DNA of 23,018 nt from Bacteroidales bacterium (GCA_029983675.1 JASBYY010000045.1:1-23018); one strand, 5' to 3'. Numbered from the stretch's first letter, positions 7,216 through 15,840 are shown. Notes: generated by a model not told the origin, from the sequence alone. Translations and numbers: made by a program.

Positions 7216-7233
7216 AAAGGCACTGCAGCCTTT
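7216..7233 (-). terminator. Weak hairpin after hflX-tatD, possible terminator
   Basis: On the minus strand AAAGGC / GCCTTT (6 bp, loop TGCAGT) is followed by only one more T, then C. It lies 22 nt after the tatD stop. The stem and U tract are short, so this is tentative. Confidence 0.3.
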
Positions 7234-7254
7234 ATGGAACAGCCACCGGTAGTG

Positions 7255-8022
7255 TCAAAGACGAAACAATGCCTTGGCGTTGCGCGTGGTGATTTCGCCA
7301 ATGGTTTCCGCATCGGTTTGCAGCACTTGTGCCAGAAAATGCGCCGTGTGGACTACAAAAGCAGGCTCGTTGCGCTGTCCGCGATGTGGAACGGGGGGAA
7401 GATACGGCGCATCGGTTTCGAGCAACAAGCGTTCGGAGGGCAACCGGGACAAAAAATCCCTGACATGACAACTTTTATAGGTGACGGTACCGCCGATTCC
7501 AAGGTAAAAGCCCAGATCGATGGCCCGAAGCGCCTGCTCTTCAGTGCCTGTGAAACAATGCAACACGCCGCTCAATGTGCCGTCTTGTTTTCGTTCCAAT
7601 ATGGGCAAAAGGGTTTCAAACGCTTCGCGTGTATGGATGGAAACCGGCAGATGCAACTGTTTCGTCCAGTCGAGTTGCAGTTCAAAAGCCTCGATCTGCT
7701 GCCGTTTGTAGGTCTGGTCCCAATAAAAATCAAGGCCAATTTCGCCGACACCGATATAACAAGGGTCTTCCAGCTCCTTCTCAATGCATCTCAAATCTGC
7801 ATGAAAGGTTTCTTTTACCTCGGTAGGATGCAAACCCATCATAGCACGGCAACAACCGGTGTACTGCTCGCAGGTGCGACGCATTGCAGCGATGGAGGCG
7901 ACATCGATATTGGGAAACAGCATCAGCGCGACACCGGCATCACGGGCACGGGCAACGACGGCATCACGGTCGGCATCAAAGTCCTCGACATAAATATGGG
8001 TATGGGTATCGATAAAATGCAT
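7255..8022 (-). CDS. tatD: TatD-family metal-dependent DNase
   Basis: This 255-aa TIM-barrel hydrolase carries the TatD metal ligands: N-terminal FIDTHTH (HxH), GEIGLDFYWD (bridging Glu), LPVSIHTR (His), VLHCFTGT (His), and LLLETDAPYLPP (Asp). Family members are cytoplasmic 3'-5' nucleases or DNases linked to DNA repair. A TTG three codons upstream (8031) would overlap the hflX stop; the ATG at 8022 starts exactly at the conserved MHFIDTHTH and leaves 5 nt between genes. The tight spacing indicates an hflX-tatD operon. It could be the YcfH or YjjV paralogue, as the subfamily is not resolved by eye. Confidence 0.9.
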   Translation of the reverse strand: MHFIDTHTHIYVEDFDADRDAVVARARDAGVALMLFPNIDVASIAAMRRTCEQYTGCCRAMMGLHPTEVKETFHADLRCIEKELEDPCYIGVGEIGLDFYWDQTYKRQQIEAFELQLDWTKQLHLPVSIHTREAFETLLPILERKQDGTLSGVLHCFTGTEEQALRAIDLGFYLGIGGTVTYKSCHVRDFLSRLPSERLLLETDAPYLPPVPHRGQRNEPAFVVHTAHFLAQVLQTDAETIGEITTRNAKALFRL

Positions 8023-8027
8023 CGCCG

Positions 8028-9221
8028 TCAATACAAGAAGTTGTCGTATGGATAGCGTATGGCGTGCATATCGCGGATTTCACGATAAAGCAGGCTGCGG
8101 AACTCCTGATAGTTGTCGCGTTTTTTGGCGGATATGAAAATACAATTGTCGTTCATCTTGGCCATCCATGTTTGCTTGAGTTCCTCGTATGAGACGTTGC
8201 GTTTGGTGGGAGGTGTCAGATCATCAGGATCTTTCTCTTCCCATGAATACGCATCTATCTTATTGAAAACCAATATGATTTTCTTATCGGCAGCACCAAT
8301 ATCCGCCAATGTCTGGTTCACAACTTCAATCTGTGACTCGAAGTCGGGATGGGAAATATCGACCACATGGAGTAGTATGTCCGACTCGCGCACCTCGTCG
8401 AGGGTGGATTTGAAGGACTCCACGAGGTTGTGCGGCAGTTTACGGATGAATCCTACGGTATCAGACAACAGGAAAGGCAGGTTTTCCACCACCACCTTGC
8501 GCACCGTAGTGTCGAGTGTGGCGAAAAGCTTGTTTTCGGTGAACACCTCCGATTTGCTCAGCAGGTTCATGATAGTGGATTTGCCCACATTGGTATAGCC
8601 CACCAAGGCGATTCGCACCAATTTGCCTCTGTTTTTGCGCTGAACCGTTTTTTGGGTGTCAATTTCCTTTAGTTTTTCCTTCAAGGCGGAAATACGGTCT
8701 AAAATCAGACGGCGGTCGGTTTCGATCTGGGTCTCACCGGGGCCGCGCATTCCGATACCGCCACGCTGACGCTCCAAGTGGGTCCACATACGTGTCAACC
8801 GGGGCAGAAGGTACTGGTATTGAGCCAGCTCCACCTGCGCCTTGGCATGGGCGGTGTGGGCGTTGGAAGCAAAAATGTCGAGGATGAGACTGGTACGGTC
8901 TAAGATGCGGCATTCGAGGCTTTTCTCAAGATTTCGAATCTGCGTGGCGCTCAGTTCATCGTCGATGACGGCCAGCTCTATGTTTTCAGCCTTGATGTAC
9001 TGATGGATTTCCTCCAACTTGCCGGAACCGAGGTAGGTGACGCTGCTGGGACGTTCCATGGCTTGCACGAAACGGGCCACCGGCACACCGCCTGCTGTCT
9101 CCAGCAGGAAAGCCAGCTCGTCAAGATATTCCTCGGTATGCTCACGGCTTTGCTGCCGCGTGGCCACTGCTATCAACACAGCTCTTTCCGGTATCTTTTC
9201 GTAAGTAATAAAATCACCCAT
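8028..9221 (-). CDS. hflX: Ribosome-associated GTPase HflX
   Basis: This 397-aa protein has an N-terminal HflX nucleotide-binding domain (about 15-110), the glycine-rich linker GGIGMRGPGETQIE (about 154-167), and a coiled-coil stretch. A TrkH-type G domain follows, with G1 GYTNVGKST (208-216), G3 DTVGF and G4 NKID. HflX splits stalled or hibernating 70S ribosomes after stress. It is followed 5 nt later by tatD. The 98-nt gap after trpS shows no exact TAnnTTTG, so it may be read from the trpS promoter or from a degenerate one. Confidence 0.94.
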   Translation of the reverse strand: MGDFITYEKIPERAVLIAVATRQQSREHTEEYLDELAFLLETAGGVPVARFVQAMERPSSVTYLGSGKLEEIHQYIKAENIELAVIDDELSATQIRNLEKSLECRILDRTSLILDIFASNAHTAHAKAQVELAQYQYLLPRLTRMWTHLERQRGGIGMRGPGETQIETDRRLILDRISALKEKLKEIDTQKTVQRKNRGKLVRIALVGYTNVGKSTIMNLLSKSEVFTENKLFATLDTTVRKVVVENLPFLLSDTVGFIRKLPHNLVESFKSTLDEVRESDILLHVVDISHPDFESQIEVVNQTLADIGAADKKIILVFNKIDAYSWEEKDPDDLTPPTKRNVSYEELKQTWMAKMNDNCIFISAKKRDNYQEFRSLLYREIRDMHAIRYPYDNFLY

Positions 9222-9319
9222 GATCGTCAGTTAGTTATTCGGTTAGCTTTTTGCCTGCTCTTTCTCCTCAAAACTCACAATTAAACCTTCCATCAGAACC
9301 CTTCATCCGCATTAATCGG

Positions 9320-10315
9320 CTAATATGGTCTGAAGCCGATGATCCTACGCACTTCGTTCAAGGTACGTGCAGCACTCTCGCGGGCTTTTTCGGCACCCAC
9401 GCGGGCAATACGGTCCAGCCTCTCCTCATTGGATGAAAACTCCACAATCCGCTCATGGATGGGCTGCATGACACGCACCATGTCTTCGGCCAATTGTTTC
9501 TTCATGTCGCCGTAACGGATGGAGCAGTCGTTCCATTTCTCGTCAAAATACTTAACGGTATCAGGTGTCGAAACGATGCCCATCATGGTGAAGAGGTTCT
9601 GTATGACTTCAGGCTTGGGGCTGTTGGGGGTCTGCGGACCGCTGTCGGTGACGGCACGCATCACTTTCTTTCGCACCACTTTTTCATCGTCAATCAGGAA
9701 GATGCAGTTGCCGTCGCTTTTTCCCATCTTGCCGCTTCCGTCTAAGCCTGGCACTTTCAAGGCGTCGCCGGAAAAGTAGTAGTTCTGCGGCTCGGGGAAA
9801 AACTCCGTCTGATAAATGTTGTTGAACCTCCGGGCGCACTTGCGGGCCATCTCCATGTTCTGTTCCTGGTCCTTGCCCACCGGCACCCATTTGGCACGGT
9901 GTTGCAGGATGTCGGCTGCCATGAGTGTGGGATAAGTGAATAAACCGGCATTCACGTTGTCGGGCTGCCGGCGGGCTTTTTCCTTAAAGGTCGTCACGCG
10001 GCCCAGTTCGCCGATATAGGTGTTCATGTTCAGATAGAGATACAGCTCTATCGTCTCATGCACGTCGCTCTGTATATATATGGTGGCTTTTTCAGGGTCG
10101 ATGCCACAGGCGAGATACTCAGCCAAGATAGTGCGTGCCGAGCGCTGTATGTTTTCAGGCTTCGGATGGGTAGTGAGCGAGTGCCAGTCGGCAATGAAAA
10201 AATAGCAGTTGTATTCTTCTTGCATTTTCACAAAGCTGCGCACGGCACCAAAATAGTTGCCAAGGTGCAGGTTTCCCGTGGGCCTGATGCCGCTCAATAC
10301 GATTTCATTTTCCAT
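9320..10315 (-). CDS. trpS: Tryptophanyl-tRNA synthetase
   Basis: This 331-aa class I aminoacyl-tRNA synthetase charges tRNA-Trp in the cytoplasm. It has the HIGH-type signature PTGNLHLGN (12-20), the tryptophan-binding region YPTLMAADIL (128-137), VGKDQEQN, and the KMSKS variant KMGKS (196-200). Length matches the bacterial family. The ATG at 10315 begins MENEIVLSGIRPTG, giving the usual short lead before HIGH. A perfect -7 element lies 23 nt upstream. It is followed by hflX with a 98-nt gap. Confidence 0.96.
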   Translation of the reverse strand: MENEIVLSGIRPTGNLHLGNYFGAVRSFVKMQEEYNCYFFIADWHSLTTHPKPENIQRSARTILAEYLACGIDPEKATIYIQSDVHETIELYLYLNMNTYIGELGRVTTFKEKARRQPDNVNAGLFTYPTLMAADILQHRAKWVPVGKDQEQNMEMARKCARRFNNIYQTEFFPEPQNYYFSGDALKVPGLDGSGKMGKSDGNCIFLIDDEKVVRKKVMRAVTDSGPQTPNSPKPEVIQNLFTMMGIVSTPDTVKYFDEKWNDCSIRYGDMKKQLAEDMVRVMQPIHERIVEFSSNEERLDRIARVGAEKARESAARTLNEVRRIIGFRPY

Positions 10316-10338
10316 GGTATGCGTTTGGTATTAAAGTG

Positions 10339-10346
10339 CAAAAGTA
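10339..10346 (-). promoter_or_regulatory. -7 element of trpS
   Basis: TACTTTTG is an exact TAnnTTTG match on the minus strand, 23 nt before the trpS ATG. No clear -33 box is seen. Confidence 0.55.
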
Positions 10347-10456
10347 GTTTTTTTTGCGATTCATCGGGTTGTTTTGCGCTATCGATTCAATTACCGCCTT
10401 GATGCCGTATCCGGCGGCAGCCAACGCAACTCTTTTTTGCTGTTCGACGGCACAAA

Positions 10457-10487
10457 AAAACCTGCCGGCGATGTTGCGGCAGGTTTT
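10457..10487 (-). terminator. Intrinsic terminator of rng
   Basis: An 11-bp perfect stem (AAAACCTGCCG / CGGCAGGTTTT, 10457-10467 with 10477-10487) is followed, on the minus strand, by a run of T from the A tract at 10454-10460. It lies 26 nt past the rng stop. Confidence 0.85.
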
Positions 10488-10513
10488 CATGGTTTTTTCG
10501 TTGGACAGACAGT

Positions 10514-12097
10514 TCAGAACTTGATGTCGTCGCCATTGGCGTTTTGGAAATTGTATTGCAGCATGTGAAAGCTGGACACCGACTGCACCTTGAATGATTT
10601 CCTGTATTTGCGCATCCATTTGCGACGTATCGAAAACCATCCTTTCGTCAAATATGCGTAGATGAAAGGGTGCACCTGCAAAGTGAGGTGGTTTTCATTC
10701 TGGTCAAGTAAGAGATACTTGAGGTTGCTTTCGATTTCATCGATATAGAGGATGGAGGGACGTATCTTGCCTTCGCCATCGCATACCGGACATTTTTCCT
10801 GCACTTGCACTTCGGTGGCTGGGCGCACACGCTGTCGCGTGATTTGTATCAAGCCAAATTTCGTTGCCGGGAGGATGGTGTGTTTGGCACGGTCTCTCGA
10901 CATTTCCTCTGTCAGTTTGTCAAAGAGCTGCTTACGGTGGGCTGATTCGCGCATGTCGATGAAATCGACCACGATGATGCCGCCCATATCGCGCAAACGC
11001 AGTTGACGTGCAATCTCCTTGGCGGCCTCTATGTTGACCGCAAGGGCGTTTTCTTCTTGCGTGTTTTCTTTGTTCACGCGGTGGCCGCTGTTCACGTCGA
11101 TGACGTGCATGGCCTCGGTGTGTTCGATAATGAGGTAAACACCGTTTCTGATGGTGACCACCTTCCCAAATAGACCTTTGATCTGCTTATCAACGCCGAA
11201 GGCTTCAAAGATCGGTTCTTTGCCTTTATAGACGCTGACAATATCGGCCTTTTGGGGAGCGAAAGTCCGGATGTAACTCCTGATATCTTCATAAAGCGTA
11301 TCGTCGTCAACATGGATGCTGTTAAACGACGCATTCAACAAATCGCGCAGCATGACGGAAGTCTGGTCCATTTCGTTGACCATGCGGCTGACCGTGTTGG
11401 CCTTTTTCAGCTGTCCGATACAACGCTCCCATTTCTCGACTAACGACCTGAGGTCGGCATCAAGGTCGGCGACCTTCTTGTTTTCGGCCACGGTACGTAT
11501 GATGACGCCGTAGTTGGTCGGCTTGATGCTTTGAATGAGTCGTCGCAGTCGGGTCCGCTCCTCGCTTCTGCGGATTTTTTGCGATACCGAAATGCGATTG
11601 GAAAATGGCACTAATACGAGGTAGCGTCCGGCAAAGGAAATCTCCGCCGATATCCTCGGACCTTTGGTCGAGATAGGCTCCTTGGCGATTTGAACCGGAA
11701 TAAAGTCACCCGCCGTAAGAATGGAAGCGATCTTGCCGCTTTTCTCAATGTCTGGCTCGCATTTGAACTTTTCCATCGTAACGGTGTCGTCCTTGCTCTC
11801 CGACACCATTTTCTTGAACTTGATAAGCGAGCAGATTTGCGGGCCAAGGTCAAGATAATGCAAAAAAGCCTCCTTGGGATAGCCTACATCGACAAAAGCA
11901 GCATTCAAGCCGGGGAGAATCTTCTTCACCCGACCCAAATACACGTCTCCTACCGCAAACTGATTGTTGGTTTTTTCTTTGTGAAGTTCGACAAGAACCT
12001 TGTCCTCCAACAGAGCGATGTCAACCTCCGAAGTACGCGAACTGATGACCAGCTCGCGCTCCACCGTTTTCTGTTCTTTTTTCTGTTCTTCAGACAT
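10514..12097 (-). CDS. rng: Ribonuclease E/G family protein
   Basis: This 527-aa endoribonuclease acts in rRNA maturation and mRNA decay. It has an S1 domain (about 45-150, VGDVYLGRVKKILPGLNAAFVDVG) with an internal insertion at about 95-125. The catalytic core follows, with metal-binding aspartates in HVIDVNSG (Asp334) and IIVVDFIDM (Asp378), then the zinc-link CPVC (436-439). No long RNase E-type degradosome scaffold follows, so RNase G is the better name. The leader (12098-12208) holds a large hairpin but no TAnnTTTG, so it is probably expressed with HU and the 29-aa gene. Confidence 0.93.
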   Translation of the reverse strand: MSEEQKKEQKTVERELVISSRTSEVDIALLEDKVLVELHKEKTNNQFAVGDVYLGRVKKILPGLNAAFVDVGYPKEAFLHYLDLGPQICSLIKFKKMVSESKDDTVTMEKFKCEPDIEKSGKIASILTAGDFIPVQIAKEPISTKGPRISAEISFAGRYLVLVPFSNRISVSQKIRRSEERTRLRRLIQSIKPTNYGVIIRTVAENKKVADLDADLRSLVEKWERCIGQLKKANTVSRMVNEMDQTSVMLRDLLNASFNSIHVDDDTLYEDIRSYIRTFAPQKADIVSVYKGKEPIFEAFGVDKQIKGLFGKVVTIRNGVYLIIEHTEAMHVIDVNSGHRVNKENTQEENALAVNIEAAKEIARQLRLRDMGGIIVVDFIDMRESAHRKQLFDKLTEEMSRDRAKHTILPATKFGLIQITRQRVRPATEVQVQEKCPVCDGEGKIRPSILYIDEIESNLKYLLLDQNENHLTLQVHPFIYAYLTKGWFSIRRKWMRKYRKSFKVQSVSSFHMLQYNFQNANGDDIKF

Positions 12098-12140
12098 TTA
12101 CGGTTTACTTGGGGTTAACTACTCTAAACGAATTGCATAA

Positions 12141-12189
12141 AACAATAACACAGCATCGCCCTTTGCCGGATCAATGTTGTGTTATTGTT
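12141..12189 (-). promoter_or_regulatory. Long hairpin in the rng leader (terminator or attenuator candidate)
   Basis: A perfect 12-bp stem (AACAATAACACA / TGTGTTATTGTT) is extended on the minus strand by an A/C mismatch, CATTG / CGATG, a bulged A, and TCC / GGG, closing a GGCAAA loop. About 20 pairs form in all. It is followed by TTTATG, a weak U tract. It lies between the 29-aa gene and rng. Confidence 0.6.
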
Positions 12190-12208
12190 ATCGAACACTC
12201 GAAGAATC

Positions 12209-12298
12209 CTATTTCTTCTTATGTCTGTCCTTTCTCAGGCGTTTTTTACGCTTGTGCGTGGACATCTTGTGTCTCTTGTGTTTTTTACCGTTTGGCAT
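12209..12298 (-). CDS. 29-aa basic ribosomal-type protein (AURKAIP1/COX24 domain)
   Basis: This ORF of 29 codons starts MPNGKKHKRHKM and ends RKDRHKKK before TAG; more than half its residues are Lys, Arg or His. It matches what I recall of the tiny AURKAIP1/COX24-domain proteins of Bacteroidota, relatives of the mycobacterial ribosomal protein bS22 and of a mitoribosomal subunit. A role as a small ribosomal component is therefore likely; this is family inference, not shown by the sequence. It lies 33 nt after HU and upstream of rng on the same strand, with no promoter of its own visible. Its small size makes it easy to miss. Confidence 0.82.
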   Translation of the reverse strand: MPNGKKHKRHKMSTHKRKKRLRKDRHKKK

Positions 12299-12331
12299 AA
12301 TAAATATTGTTTTGACGAATTAATTACAAAA

Positions 12332-12604
12332 TCATTTGACCGCGTTCATGAAAGTCTTCGCAGGCTTGAAGGCTGGAATCTTGTGAGCCGGAATGGTGAT
12401 GGCAATATTCTTGGAAATATTTCTGCCCGTTTTTTCAGCTCTCGTCTTGATGATGAAGCTACCGAAACCTCTTAAATATACATTTTCGCCCGTCGCCATG
12501 ACTTCTTTCACTGTTTCCATGAAATTTTCGATGACAGAAGATACCGCACCTTTTTCGATACCTGTCTTGTTAGCAATGATTGCTACGATTTCTGCTTTGG
12601 TCAT
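12332..12604 (-). CDS. HU-family DNA-binding protein
   Basis: This 90-aa histone-like protein has the whole HU/IHF fold: N-terminal helices (MTKAEIVAIIANKTG), the turn into the beta saddle (VYLRGFGSF), the basic DNA-embracing arm (TRAEKTGRNISKNIAITIPAHKIP, with the arm-tip proline region NIAITIPA), and the final helix (FKPAKTFMNAVK). It bends and packages DNA in the nucleoid as a homo- or heterodimer. It is the first gene of a leftward group with the 29-aa gene and rng, and is divergent from mutY with 134 nt between starts. Confidence 0.94.
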   Translation of the reverse strand: MTKAEIVAIIANKTGIEKGAVSSVIENFMETVKEVMATGENVYLRGFGSFIIKTRAEKTGRNISKNIAITIPAHKIPAFKPAKTFMNAVK

Positions 12605-12640
12605 TTCTTTTACTTTTAATGGTGATTACTCTGTTTATTG

Positions 12641-12648
12641 TAAATTTG
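12641..12648 (+). promoter_or_regulatory. Candidate -7 element of mutY
   Basis: TAAATTTG is an exact match on the plus strand, but it lies 90 nt before the mutY ATG, has no visible -33 TTTG, and sits inside the HU leader. Tentative. Confidence 0.3.
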
Positions 12649-12652
12649 CCGG

Positions 12653-12660
12653 CAAAGGTA
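12653..12660 (-). promoter_or_regulatory. -7 element of the HU gene
   Basis: TACCTTTG is an exact TAnnTTTG match on the minus strand, 48 nt upstream of the HU ATG. It leaves an A/T-rich leader of about 40 nt. Confidence 0.55.
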
Positions 12661-12738
12661 CGAACATTTTTCATACCACGAATATTTATTGCCATTTTTT
12701 TCTTTCTAACAAACTATAAATAAACCATTTCGGACATC

Positions 12739-13791
12739 ATGACGGGCTTACAGGAAACTCTTGCAAACTGGTTCGGGGAGAACAAAAGGGAACTGCCGTG
12801 GCGCACCTCCCCCACTCCCTATCACGTATGGCTTTCAGAAATCATCCTTCAGCAAACACGTGTCAGCCAAGGGCTTGAATACTACAATCGTTTTATCGAA
12901 CGCTGGCCTGAGCTTCAACGGCTGGCACAGGCATCCGAGAAGGAGGTGCTGAAGATGTGGCAAGGGTTAGGCTATTATTCGCGCGCACGCAATCTGCTGC
13001 AATGTGCGCAGCAGGTGCAGCAACAGTATGGCGGGCTTTTTCCTGCCGACTATAAAAAACTGACGGGTTTGAAAGGCGTAGGTCCTTACACGGCTGCCGC
13101 TATCGCTTCCATTGCCTTCGACCTGCCTCATGCCGTCGTCGATGGCAACGTCTATCGTGTCATCGCCCGCCTCTTCGACATCGACACCTCTATTAGTAGC
13201 ACGGCGGGGAAAAAACAATTCGCCCAGCTTGCCGACATGCTCCTCGACCGCGACCATCCCGGACTGCACAACCAAGCCATGATGGAACTTGGCGCCTTGC
13301 AGTGTGTCCCGAAAAATCCCGATTGCGCCGTATGCCCACTGAAAACACAATGCCTCGCTTTTGCCCATGAAACAGTGAATGAACGTCCCGTGAACACCAA
13401 AAAACTCCAGATCAGGGTGCGTTATTTCAATTATTTAGTCTTCAAAACTGATAACAGCCAAACGGTTTTGCACAAACGCAACAACAACGACATCTGGAAA
13501 AACCTGTACGACTTTCCGCTCATCGAAAGCGAAACCCATTTATCCGTTGACGAGATACTGAAACAAGATGCCTTCCTGAAATTCACCCGAGGCAAGAGCT
13601 TTATCGTCGAACACGTTTCAAGAACATTCACACACAAACTCACGCACCAGACTATCATCGCCCGTTTCCTGCAAATAAAACTTTCGGACGGCATGCCTTG
13701 CATTGAAGGAAATAACTTATTTTTGACCCCAGAAAAGGACATGGCATCATACCCTGTCCCCCGTTTAATCGATTTATACTTAAACAATTAA
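12739..13791 (+). CDS. mutY: A/G-specific adenine glycosylase
   Basis: This 350-aa repair enzyme removes adenine mispaired with 8-oxoguanine. It shows the N-terminal PWR..YHVWLSEIILQQTRV with the catalytic Glu, the helix-hairpin-helix LKGVGPYTAAAI, the VVDGNVYRVIAR segment with the catalytic Asp, and a four-cysteine [4Fe-4S] loop in CVPKNPDCAVCPLKTQC (C-x6-C-x2-C-x5-C). The C-terminal NUDIX-like domain (about 225-350) recognises 8-oxoG. It is followed by ssb after 10 nt, so the two are co-transcribed. The start is the first ATG, giving MTGLQETLANWF. Confidence 0.95.
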   Translation: MTGLQETLANWFGENKRELPWRTSPTPYHVWLSEIILQQTRVSQGLEYYNRFIERWPELQRLAQASEKEVLKMWQGLGYYSRARNLLQCAQQVQQQYGGLFPADYKKLTGLKGVGPYTAAAIASIAFDLPHAVVDGNVYRVIARLFDIDTSISSTAGKKQFAQLADMLLDRDHPGLHNQAMMELGALQCVPKNPDCAVCPLKTQCLAFAHETVNERPVNTKKLQIRVRYFNYLVFKTDNSQTVLHKRNNNDIWKNLYDFPLIESETHLSVDEILKQDAFLKFTRGKSFIVEHVSRTFTHKLTHQTIIARFLQIKLSDGMPCIEGNNLFLTPEKDMASYPVPRLIDLYLNN

Positions 13792-13801
13792 AACCAAAGC
13801 A

Positions 13802-14272
13802 ATGGCAAGTTTAAACAAAGTGATTCTTATCGGTCGTTTTGGGAAAGATCCTGAAGTCACCACTTTTGAAAATGGCAACCGCAAAGTATCTGCCACCTTG
13901 GCAACCTCGGAACGCTACCGCGACCGCGAGAGCAACTGGGTGGAGCAGACCGACTGGCACAATATCGTCGTTTGGGGCAACCTCGCCAACGACATCGCCG
14001 ACAAACGGCGCAATTACGCCAAAGGCGACCTGATGTATATTGAAGGAAGACTAAAAACAAGACAATACACCGATACACAAGGAATCGTACGCTACGTCAC
14101 CGAAGTCATCGCCGACAAAATGATGCAATTGACTCCTTCAAAACCAAGCCAGCAGTCGTCGTTAGACCAGCCGGTCCAAGACCCGGTTTCTTACCCGCAG
14201 AGCTTCCCCACCAGCAACCCTGTTGCCGACCCCATCAACAGCCAGCTGGAGGAAGACGACCTGCCGTTCTAA
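13802..14272 (+). CDS. ssb: Single-stranded DNA-binding protein
   Basis: This 156-aa protein has an N-terminal OB fold (about 1-110: MASLNKVILIGRFGKDPEV, WHNIVVWGNLAN, YIEGRLKTRQYTD). A flexible Gln/Ser/Pro-rich linker follows, then the acidic tail EEDDLPF that docks partner proteins such as PriA and RecQ. It coats single-stranded DNA as a tetramer in replication and repair. The 10-nt gap after mutY indicates an operon, and a hairpin after the stop probably ends it. Confidence 0.96.
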   Translation: MASLNKVILIGRFGKDPEVTTFENGNRKVSATLATSERYRDRESNWVEQTDWHNIVVWGNLANDIADKRRNYAKGDLMYIEGRLKTRQYTDTQGIVRYVTEVIADKMMQLTPSKPSQQSSLDQPVQDPVSYPQSFPTSNPVADPINSQLEEDDLPF

Positions 14273-14298
14273 CGGCATCTTGAAAAAACCAAACCTTT

Positions 14299-14350
14299 CA
14301 GCGGGAGACATCTTCGAGGTCTAAGTTCTTACCATGCCTCCCGCTGCTTT
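14299..14350 (+). terminator. Likely terminator of mutY-ssb
   Basis: A 9-bp perfect stem (CAGCGGGAG / CTCCCGCTG, 14299-14307 with 14338-14346) encloses 30 nt, which can form a small inner hairpin, and is followed by CTTTTA. The loop is long, so efficiency is uncertain. Confidence 0.5.
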
Positions 14351-14395
14351 TATGAAGCCTTGGCGCCCTGAAAAAAGTTTCTCAGGTGTTTTCAT

Positions 14396-14425
14396 CTTGT
14401 ATTATCCAATAATTTACTACTTTTG
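14396..14425 (+). promoter_or_regulatory. Promoter of gldE-gldD
   Basis: CTTG (14396-14399) and an exact TACTTTTG (14418-14425) are separated by 18 nt. The GTG start lies 26 nt downstream, which supports that start. Confidence 0.6.
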
Positions 14426-14451
14426 CAGGCAAATAATAAAGCATACAGTTC

Positions 14452-15804
14452 GTGGAAACACCAGACCCTGACCCTGAACCTTATACGGAACTTCTATCCG
14501 TTGTTACCAACAGTTTTTTCACCGGAATCACCCTTAACGCCATCATCGGACTTGTCGTCCTTTGCTTGTTATTGCTTGCATCGGCCATGATATCGGGCAG
14601 CGAGACGGCGTATTTTTCGCTGCAGCCTGCCGACCTCGACGACCTTGGCACACGCACCGACGGCAAGAGCAAGCTGGCGCTCATTCTCCGTGAAAAGCCC
14701 AAGACGCTATTAGCCACCATTCTCATCGCCAACAACTTCGTCAATGTCACCATCACGCTGCTGGCCACTTACGTCATCAGCGAGATGTTCAACATGAACG
14801 ACCACCTTGTCGCCGCTTTCATCATGGATGTCATCGTGGTGACCTCGCTGATTCTGATTGTCGGTGAAATCACGCCCAAGATCTACGCCACCAAGAAACG
14901 CATCCGCATTGCCCGTTTCATGTCACGTCCCCTGCAAGTGCTCATCGGCTTTTTCAAACCGCTCAGCAAATTGCTGGTCAACACCACTTCTTTTGTGGAC
15001 AAATACTTGGAGCGGAAAAAAGTGGACCTTTCGGTTGACGACCTCTCTACTGCGGTTGACATCGCCACAGACGAATCGACACCCATCGACGAGAAAAACA
15101 TGCTCAAGGGCATTGCCACCTTCAGCGAGAAAGAAGTCAGCGGCGTGATGAAGCCCCGTGTCGATATCATTGGAGTGGACCTTGGCATGAACTTCCACGA
15201 CATGCTCTCCATCGTGATAAGAAGTGGCTTTTCGCGCATCCCCGTCTATGAGGAATCGCTCGACAAAGTACTCGGGATCCTCTATGTGAAAGACCTTCTG
15301 CCCTATCTCGACGCTGAGTCCTACGAATGGCAAAAACTCATCCGGCCGGCATTCTTTGTTCCCGAAAACCGGAAAATCAACGACTTGTTTCAGGATTTCA
15401 GGGAGAGGAAAATCCATATCGCCATTGTGGTCGATGAATACGGCGGCACCTCAGGCCTCATCACCATGGAAGACGTGATTGAAGAAATCATCGGCGAAAT
15501 CAGCGATGAGTTCGACAAGGAAATACGGGAACGGCACTATACGCGCCTTGACGACGGCTCCTATCTCTTCAAGGCGCAAACCAGCATTGTCGATTTCTGC
15601 AAGGTGTTCAACGTCAGCGAAAACTACTTCGAGCCTATGCAGGGCGAAGCCGACACGCTGGCAGGGTTGATCTTAGAAATCGAAGGACGCATTCCCGAAA
15701 CCGGCTTCGAGTTCGACTTTGAGTGCTTCCGTTTCGAAATCACCGATGCCGACACGCGACGCATAAAGGAAATCAAGGTCGTGCATCATAATCCCGAAGA
15801 ATAA
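14452..15804 (+). CDS. gldE: GldE, CNNM/CBS-domain membrane protein
   Basis: This 450-aa protein has, in order: an acidic N-terminus, a DUF21/CNNM transmembrane domain (about 28-205, with ISGSETAYFSL and GEITPKIYATKK), a pair of CBS domains (about 220-350, VMKPRVDIIGVDL..SRIPVYEE and KIHIAIVVDEYGGTSGLIT), and a C-terminal CorC_HlyC domain (365-445). This order fits the CorC/HlyC family. Adjacency to gldD identifies it as GldE, tied to gliding and T9SS function in Flavobacterium. The start is a GTG, chosen because the promoter is just upstream and no ATG precedes the first TM helix. T9SS accessory work rather than motility is more likely in a Bacteroidales. Confidence 0.92.
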   Translation: METPDPDPEPYTELLSVVTNSFFTGITLNAIIGLVVLCLLLLASAMISGSETAYFSLQPADLDDLGTRTDGKSKLALILREKPKTLLATILIANNFVNVTITLLATYVISEMFNMNDHLVAAFIMDVIVVTSLILIVGEITPKIYATKKRIRIARFMSRPLQVLIGFFKPLSKLLVNTTSFVDKYLERKKVDLSVDDLSTAVDIATDESTPIDEKNMLKGIATFSEKEVSGVMKPRVDIIGVDLGMNFHDMLSIVIRSGFSRIPVYEESLDKVLGILYVKDLLPYLDAESYEWQKLIRPAFFVPENRKINDLFQDFRERKIHIAIVVDEYGGTSGLITMEDVIEEIIGEISDEFDKEIRERHYTRLDDGSYLFKAQTSIVDFCKVFNVSENYFEPMQGEADTLAGLILEIEGRIPETGFEFDFECFRFEITDADTRRIKEIKVVHHNPEE

Positions 15805-15840
15805 GCGTTGTTCTTCCATACACCGATAAGGAAAAGCAGG

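Noticed and set aside
7234..8055. 273-aa plus-strand open frame
   Set aside because: It is antisense to tatD, whose metal-binding motifs are all intact on the minus strand.
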